Positions 46,973 to 51,072 of a stretch of DNA of 51,072 nucleotides are shown here, in pieces. The DNA comes from Bacteroidia bacterium (GTDB taxonomy: Bacteria > Bacteroidota > Bacteroidia > UKL13-3). Both the position numbers and the translations under genes were made by a program. The notes beneath the pieces are model-generated. The model saw only the letters and a program-made list of their open reading frames with translations. It was not told where the DNA came from and ran no database searches. The stretch spans positions 1 to 51,072 of the forward strand of contig JACMQU010000081.1 of the NCBI GenBank assembly GCA_014376805.1, written 5' to 3'. Numbering within the stretch: the stretch's first letter is position 1; each line of letters starts with the position of its first letter.

Positions 46973-48495
46973 TTCTTCTTTTTGGTTTTTAGGATTTGTT
47001 TTTTCAGTACAATTCCTTTGATGGTAAGTCTATAACGCTGATTGGGATGTTTAGGATTATCAGAAAATGTCAATTCAACATATCCGGCATCTATTGCAGG
47101 TAACAAGTAGTTGTCTCTAAAATACTCCTGATGTTTTAGTTCTAATACCTCTTGTATTTCAATTCGCTTCATTTCTGCATTTAATACAAGAACTACACGT
47201 TTTATTTCTTCGGTAGCTTCTCCATTAACTTCTCCAGTAGCTTCTCCAGTAGCTTCTCCAGTAGTTCTTTTAGTTGGTTCTCCTTTATGTGTTCTCCAAA
47301 TAATTGTTTTAAATGCTTCGTCTTGAATAAACTCAGGTGCTTTCAGCCCTTTTTCTTTACATAAACGAATAATATCACCTGTACCTGTGCCCATTCTTTC
47401 TATATACCCTGCAAGGTACATGGGTTCAGCTAATAAAGGATTAGCTGGAATGCTATTGTGTGGTTGTCGTAATTTTGCGGTACTTAATCCAAAAGGTAAG
47501 TGACCGGGATTCCAAATCTCTAAACGGTCTCTAAACAACATTACCTAAACACTTCCATTACTGGTATAATCTCTATGGGCAACAGCATTAACTATTGCTT
47601 CGGTAACAGCACTACGTGGAAGTTCATAGTCAATGGGCACTTGATTACTTAATTCACGTGTTCCTACCGAAACATTTATTTTAGATAATACAAAATCTAC
47701 TGCTTGATCCACTAATTGAAAAACATCGCCCTTATAAACCTGATACGATGGAATAGGTTTTCTTATATCTGTACCATGAAAATGGGCACATTTTATTTCG
47801 GACGTAATAAAAAATCGTTGAGGCTTTTTGCCAAACAATAGAAGAGCAGCATTATTAATGCGGTTGTTTGCAAATAAATTTAAATGGGTAAGAACAAGTT
47901 TGGAGGCAGAATTAACCGGTAGCGGAAATTGCCTTTTAGCTTTTGCAAGATGTAGAAATTCCTTTATTTTATTGGAGTCCAAATCAATCATTGTAGCTGT
48001 CTTATTAAAAGTAGCATCAAAAGGACTTGTTCTGATTAATTCCTGTTCCATCAGGTAGTTTACCAATGAAGCATAAACACCCGAATTTAATTCAGACACA
48101 CTGTTAAAACGTTTACGAATGAGATCAAGTCCTAATTTTTTTATCAGCTTGGCCATTTTGGGGTGGCGCTTCAATGTGCTTTCCCCTTTCACATAGATAA
48201 GTCGGGTTTTAAATTTTTTAGTTGCCTTATCAAATTCCTTTTCGGTAGGTGAAAGTCCTTTAGCATCTTCAAAACCGTATTCAGTACCCAATAAACCAAT
48301 ATAAATATCACATTTAGAAACTTCCTTAATATAAGCAGTATCTGTTTTTTGATCGGTAGCAGGTAGGTTCTCAAAAAGGAAGGGCTCAAAAAAGAGTCCG
48401 AGCAAGGGATCACTCTGCAAAAAAACGAATAAGCTTTTCCGTTCTTTTGCAAACTCCTTTTGAACACTACTTATGAAAATTCTTTTTTTAGTCAT
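46969..48495 (-). pseudogene. DUF4062/ATP-binding RecG-like protein, split by one in-frame TAG
   Basis: One frame of 508 codons runs from 48495 to 46969 with a single TAG at 47545-47547 (codon 317). Before it: a DUF4062-type Rossmann/TIR-like domain (KRIFISSVQKEFAKERKSLF, SKCDIYIGLLGTEYGF, about 4-75) and the RecG-like ATP-binding region ELPRSAVTEAIVNAVAHRDY. After it, VMLFRDRLEIWNPGHLPFGL and YIERMGTGTGDII continue the same ATPase domain; the expected residue at the stop is Gln. A TGE-A repeat (12-bp units, 47217-47268) and a winged-helix end follow. Such proteins occur inside type I restriction loci; role unknown. The two halves could be made separately, but the ATPase is cut. Confidence 0.8.
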
Positions 48496-48500
48496 GCTGA

Positions 48501-49139
48501 TTAATGAGTTTGTAGTTTATTTTCAATCATTTTAATCTCATCAACTGTTAGAGGTGATCCATTAATTCCTTGAATATTCCAAAGACCAGAGTTGGAAATT
48601 TTTTTGTCGGGATGAAACCTGCCTAACCAATTTTCAGAAATTGATTTTTCTTCACCTTGTGCAAAGGCTGCAATAAGTCCAGCTTCTATCCGGCTGCGAT
48701 TAACCTCATCAGTTAAGTTGGGTATTATGATAAAAGTGAAATTGCTTTTGATAAATTCAGAAATCTTTTCCTCATACTTTTCTTCTAAAGCCCAATTTAT
48801 TTTATCAAGATTCTTGGCTTGATCCTCACGCTTTTTAATTTTTAAGTCCCAGCATTTTATATAATCAACACGTTTGTCAATCGTTAAAAAACATCGTCCT
48901 AAATGCTTTCTAAATATGCTGTCACGATGGTCTTCACCAATGTAATGTTCATTAATCCTTTCAAACAACCTGTTTTGACCAGTGTGCGAACCTATCCTAA
49001 CCACTCTATCAAGATTAGAATGTTTTTCACCTTTCTCAAACATTACGTAAATCCCATTCTTGGGAATTTCATTTTCTTTATAAGGGTAACTAAATCTTTT
49101 AACTTGATTAAAAAGTAAAGTCAGTTTGTTGTATTCCAT
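48501..49139 (-). CDS. GIY-YIG domain protein inside the hsd locus
   Basis: A 212-residue protein. NGIYVMFEKGE (about 28-38) gives the first GIY motif; the second (YIG) is modified to VVRIGSHTGQNRLFERINEH (about 46-65), with Arg in place of Tyr but the downstream arginine and helix kept. The remainder holds helices and ends with NWLGRFHPDKKISNSGLWNI (about 170-189). GIY-YIG domains cut DNA as nucleases; the altered motif leaves activity open. It starts 17 bases after the membrane protein gene and ends 5 bases before the DUF4062 gene, in one operon with hsdS. Confidence 0.7.
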   Translation of the reverse strand: MEYNKLTLLFNQVKRFSYPYKENEIPKNGIYVMFEKGEKHSNLDRVVRIGSHTGQNRLFERINEHYIGEDHRDSIFRKHLGRCFLTIDKRVDYIKCWDLKIKKREDQAKNLDKINWALEEKYEEKISEFIKSNFTFIIIPNLTDEVNRSRIEAGLIAAFAQGEEKSISENWLGRFHPDKKISNSGLWNIQGINGSPLTVDEIKMIENKLQTH

Positions 49140-49156
49140 ACATTTAATTTTATAGT

Positions 49157-49810
49157 TTATTTGCCATGGCTTGCAATTGATTTGTTAATAGATTCGAGAA
49201 TAGTCGGTATTTTCTGGATATCGTAATTTGCTTTTAGGCTTTCATTTTCAAATAAAAGTGTATTACGGTAGAATGATAAATCAATAAAGGTATTACTGCA
49301 AATTCTTTTAGAACTTTCATTGCTCAACTTATAGGAAACTTCAATCATATATTTTATCTCTGAATCCTTGTATTTGCCATAGAATGAACTTACTTCATCA
49401 ATGGTAAATTTCACATCCTGCTCCTGCTGTAAAACAGGAATTTTTAGAACATTATCAAAAATTGTTTGTGTTAAAATATTTTCATTTTTATGGTTTAGAA
49501 TTGGGTTATTCATTTTGATTTCAATATCATAAGCAGTCATTTGACCATAATTTTTAATGGATAAAAGAATCAAACTATATCTGCTTTTAAAGTCCCCTTC
49601 TACTACAATTTGAGGTAATTTTGAATCTAAGGTTTGATTTAAGGATAACAAGGATACATAGAATGCAAAAGTTGACACAATTAAAGTTATGGCCGAAATA
49701 ATATCCTGCGAATTATTGTCATGAATGCCTTTATACAAAAGGTTTGAAGATACAATTATTAGTGATCCAGCAATTACACCTTGTATAATATTTCGTTTTT
49801 GTGGATGCAT
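49157..49810 (-). CDS. Two-helix membrane protein of unknown function, directly after hsdS
   Basis: A 217-residue protein. Two transmembrane helices (about 9-27 and 37-57: VIAGSLIIVSSNLLYKG and ISAITLIVSTFAFYVSLLSL) are followed by a soluble beta-rich domain (about 65-170, for example RYSLILLSIKNYGQMTAYDI) and a short helical tail. This layout resembles membrane-anchored sensor or effector proteins in defence islands, but I do not recognise the family. The ATG follows the hsdS stop without a gap, which shows that it belongs to the operon. Confidence 0.6.
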   Translation of the reverse strand: MHPQKRNIIQGVIAGSLIIVSSNLLYKGIHDNNSQDIISAITLIVSTFAFYVSLLSLNQTLDSKLPQIVVEGDFKSRYSLILLSIKNYGQMTAYDIEIKMNNPILNHKNENILTQTIFDNVLKIPVLQQEQDVKFTIDEVSSFYGKYKDSEIKYMIEVSYKLSNESSKRICSNTFIDLSFYRNTLLFENESLKANYDIQKIPTILESINKSIASHGK

Positions 49811-50632
49811 CTATATTAATCTTATTTTACCGGTAAGTAATTGCTGCATCTTGCCTTCCTTGAAGATTTTACATTTTTGCAATTTTATTTCAAATGAATT
49901 AATTTCTGAATCCATTTCTACAAGGGTTGTTGCTATTGCATTTTGTTCAGTAGAATTCGGATATAAAATTTTAAAATTAGCAATTGCAGAAGTGTCTAAA
50001 AAAGGTTGAGCTGCACCAACAAACTTTTCTTTCTGTTGCAATAAAATATGATGCGATTGAAGGCAATAATAAATATAAGTTCTGTTCTCATTTTTATTTA
50101 TTCTTATCCGTGGTGCATTATAACTATGCGGTAATCCTATCCATTCATTTGGTGCAATATATGATGCACCTGCTGAGTTACCTGTACCTGCAAATAGAAT
50201 ATCATATTCGTTTATTTTATATCGCATTATGTCAGCGGTTGGTTGAACAAAGACAGGATTGTTATCAAAAAAATCATTTATTCGTATTAACCGAACACCA
50301 TCACTTTTTAGATATTTAATTTGCTGAGAACTTGCACCTCTCTTTACTTCACCGACTTCTGAAATATTTTTGACCACCCAACCCGCCTTAGGTTTCAGCA
50401 ATTCCTGCATGGCACCTTGTTTGATTAACTTCTTTTTGGCAATCATTTTCTCAAGGCTGTTTATTAAATCTTCTGTGTCTTTTAGTGCGGTGGCTATTGC
50501 GGTTTGTTCGGGAAGTGGCGGAAGGGGAATTAGCATCTTAGAAATCATCTCACGCCTAACAGAATCAACAGATGATTTAGCAGTTAACTGCATGCATATT
50601 CCGTACAAATTAGACCACCCATTCCGCGCCAA
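49811..50632 (-). pseudogene. hsdS: hsdS lacking its first recognition domain (cut by IS)
   Basis: The 273-residue frame starts in IS-derived sequence (MARNGWSNLY) and enters HsdS near residue 14: QLTAKSSVDSVRREMI, then the first conserved helix region IPLPPLPEQTAIATALKD (about 34-51) with the coiled coil NSLEKMIAKKKLIKQGAMQE. A complete second target recognition domain follows (about 78-225, VVKNISEVGEVKRGASSQQI onward) and the second conserved coiled coil with NSTEQNAIATTLVEMDSEIN. The first TRD (about 150 residues) is missing. One TRD alone cannot give the normal two-part specificity, though half-HsdS proteins can sometimes dimerise. It ends in TAG. hsdM must lie beyond the window or be lost. 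Confidence 0.85.
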
Positions 50633-51072
50633 AGTAGACCACTAAAGTTAACTGAAAAAATGAATGTGTTTTCTGCCATTTCACAAGTACAAGTTTAGTT
50701 AATTAATTCTGATTGATTTTCTATTTTATTAGTCATTCTTTTTCTTAATGATTCGCCCTTCAATTCAAGGCGGTGTGCATTATGTATTATGCGGTCCATT
50801 ATTGCATCTGCAATCGTTTGTTCACCTATAACCTGGAACCATTTTAGTTCGGGCACCTGTGATGTGATAATGGTTGATCCTTTGCCGTGCCTGTCTTCTA
50901 TGATTTCCATAAACATAGACCTGCTTTGGCTGTCGAGCGGCTGGATCCCGAAGTCGTCGATGATGATTAGTTGCTGTCGTTCTATTTTTGCCATTTCAGT
51001 GATGTAGGAGTTATCTGCTTTTGCCATCTTAAGTTTGGCAAAGAGTTTAGCTGCATTCAGATACATAACGCG
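50589..51072 (-). mobile_element. IS21-family element, left end and istB part (continues past the window)
   Basis: The end inside the window shows the multiple terminal repeats of IS21 elements: TAGACCAC at 50611-50618 and again at 50635-50642, in a context AATTAGACCACCCATTCCGC and AAAGTAGACCACTAAAG. The boundary with hsdS is near 50589-50600 (TG within TGCATGCATATTCC). The helper ATPase gene istB follows. The element has inserted into hsdS and removed or separated its 5' part. The istA gene and the other end are outside. Confidence 0.85.
50695..51066 (-). CDS. istB: IS21 helper ATPase IstB, C-terminal part
   Basis: The last 123 residues of IstB. Walker B is LIIIDDFGIQPLD (about 33-45), preceded by the conserved KLKMAKADNSYI helix; the sensor part is HGKGSTIITSQVPELKWFQV (about 60-79) and the end is the typical DRIIHNAHRLELKGESLRKR. 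IstB works with the IstA transposase to choose and activate target DNA. The Walker A part lies beyond the window edge, so the real start is not visible; the Met used here is internal. Confidence 0.95.
   Translation of the reverse strand: MYLNAAKLFAKLKMAKADNSYITEMAKIERQQLIIIDDFGIQPLDSQSRSMFMEIIEDRHGKGSTIITSQVPELKWFQVIGEQTIADAIMDRIIHNAHRLELKGESLRKRMTNKIENQSELIN

Overview
The window is a piece of a Bacteroidota (Bacteroidetes) chromosome, low in G+C. The evidence is a complete gliding/type IX secretion core (PorP-like, GldK, GldL, GldM, GldN), a cell-surface protein with the C-terminal type B sorting domain read by that system, the sdhC-A-B order of a B-type succinate dehydrogenase, the DUF4271-hemD pair, and promoters of the Bacteroidota type (TAnnTTTG at -7). 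I cannot name the genus. The family mix is what one sees in environmental Sphingobacteriia/Chitinophagia/Flavobacteriia-like lineages.

Layout. 1-4.7 kb is accessory and decayed: a 20-unit 21-bp tandem array, an antitoxin with a PIN toxin broken by one amber codon, a MORN-repeat secreted protein, an NTF2-like protein, a frameshifted DUF7689-like relic joined to the 3' end of a type I restriction gene (hsdR), a HAD phosphatase-like gene and a ParB-like gene. 4.7-39.6 kb is a stable core: riboflavin synthase, a T9SS cargo protein, sdhBAC, pyrD, a cysteine-free IscA-like protein with a MacB-type permease and a membrane protein, an MbnP-like lipoprotein, hemW, an Omp85 protein with DUF4271 and hemD, the porP-gldKLMN cluster, a tRNA-Val, an AsmA-like protein and its short operon (barrel protein, NUDIX, lipoprotein), lhgO, a thioesterase, a YihY protein, an orphan substrate-binding protein and gyrB. 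39.7-42.0 kb is a small plasmid/ICE-type cassette (methyltransferase-like, ArdC, RadC). 42.0-51.1 kb is a second accessory island, all on the minus strand: an OmpA protein, an RHS protein lacking its N-terminal part, an hsdR 5' fragment, a DUF4062/ATP-binding gene split by one amber codon, a GIY-YIG gene, a two-helix membrane protein, an hsdS cut by an IS21-type element, and the istB of that element at the window edge.

How the parts work together. The Gld core and the sorting-domain protein are machine and substrate of one secretion route. sdhCAB and the quinone-dependent PyrD and LhgO feed the same respiratory quinone pool. HemD and HemW belong to haem synthesis or haem handling. Both flanks tell one story: a type I restriction-modification locus that has been taken apart. 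Its hsdR start lies near 46.4-47.0 kb, an hsdR end lies near 3.4-3.8 kb, hsdS has lost its first recognition domain to the IS, and hsdM is not in the window. The most unusual part is the run of accessory genes between hsdS and hsdR, and the fusion of the hsdR fragment to RHS-type sequence.
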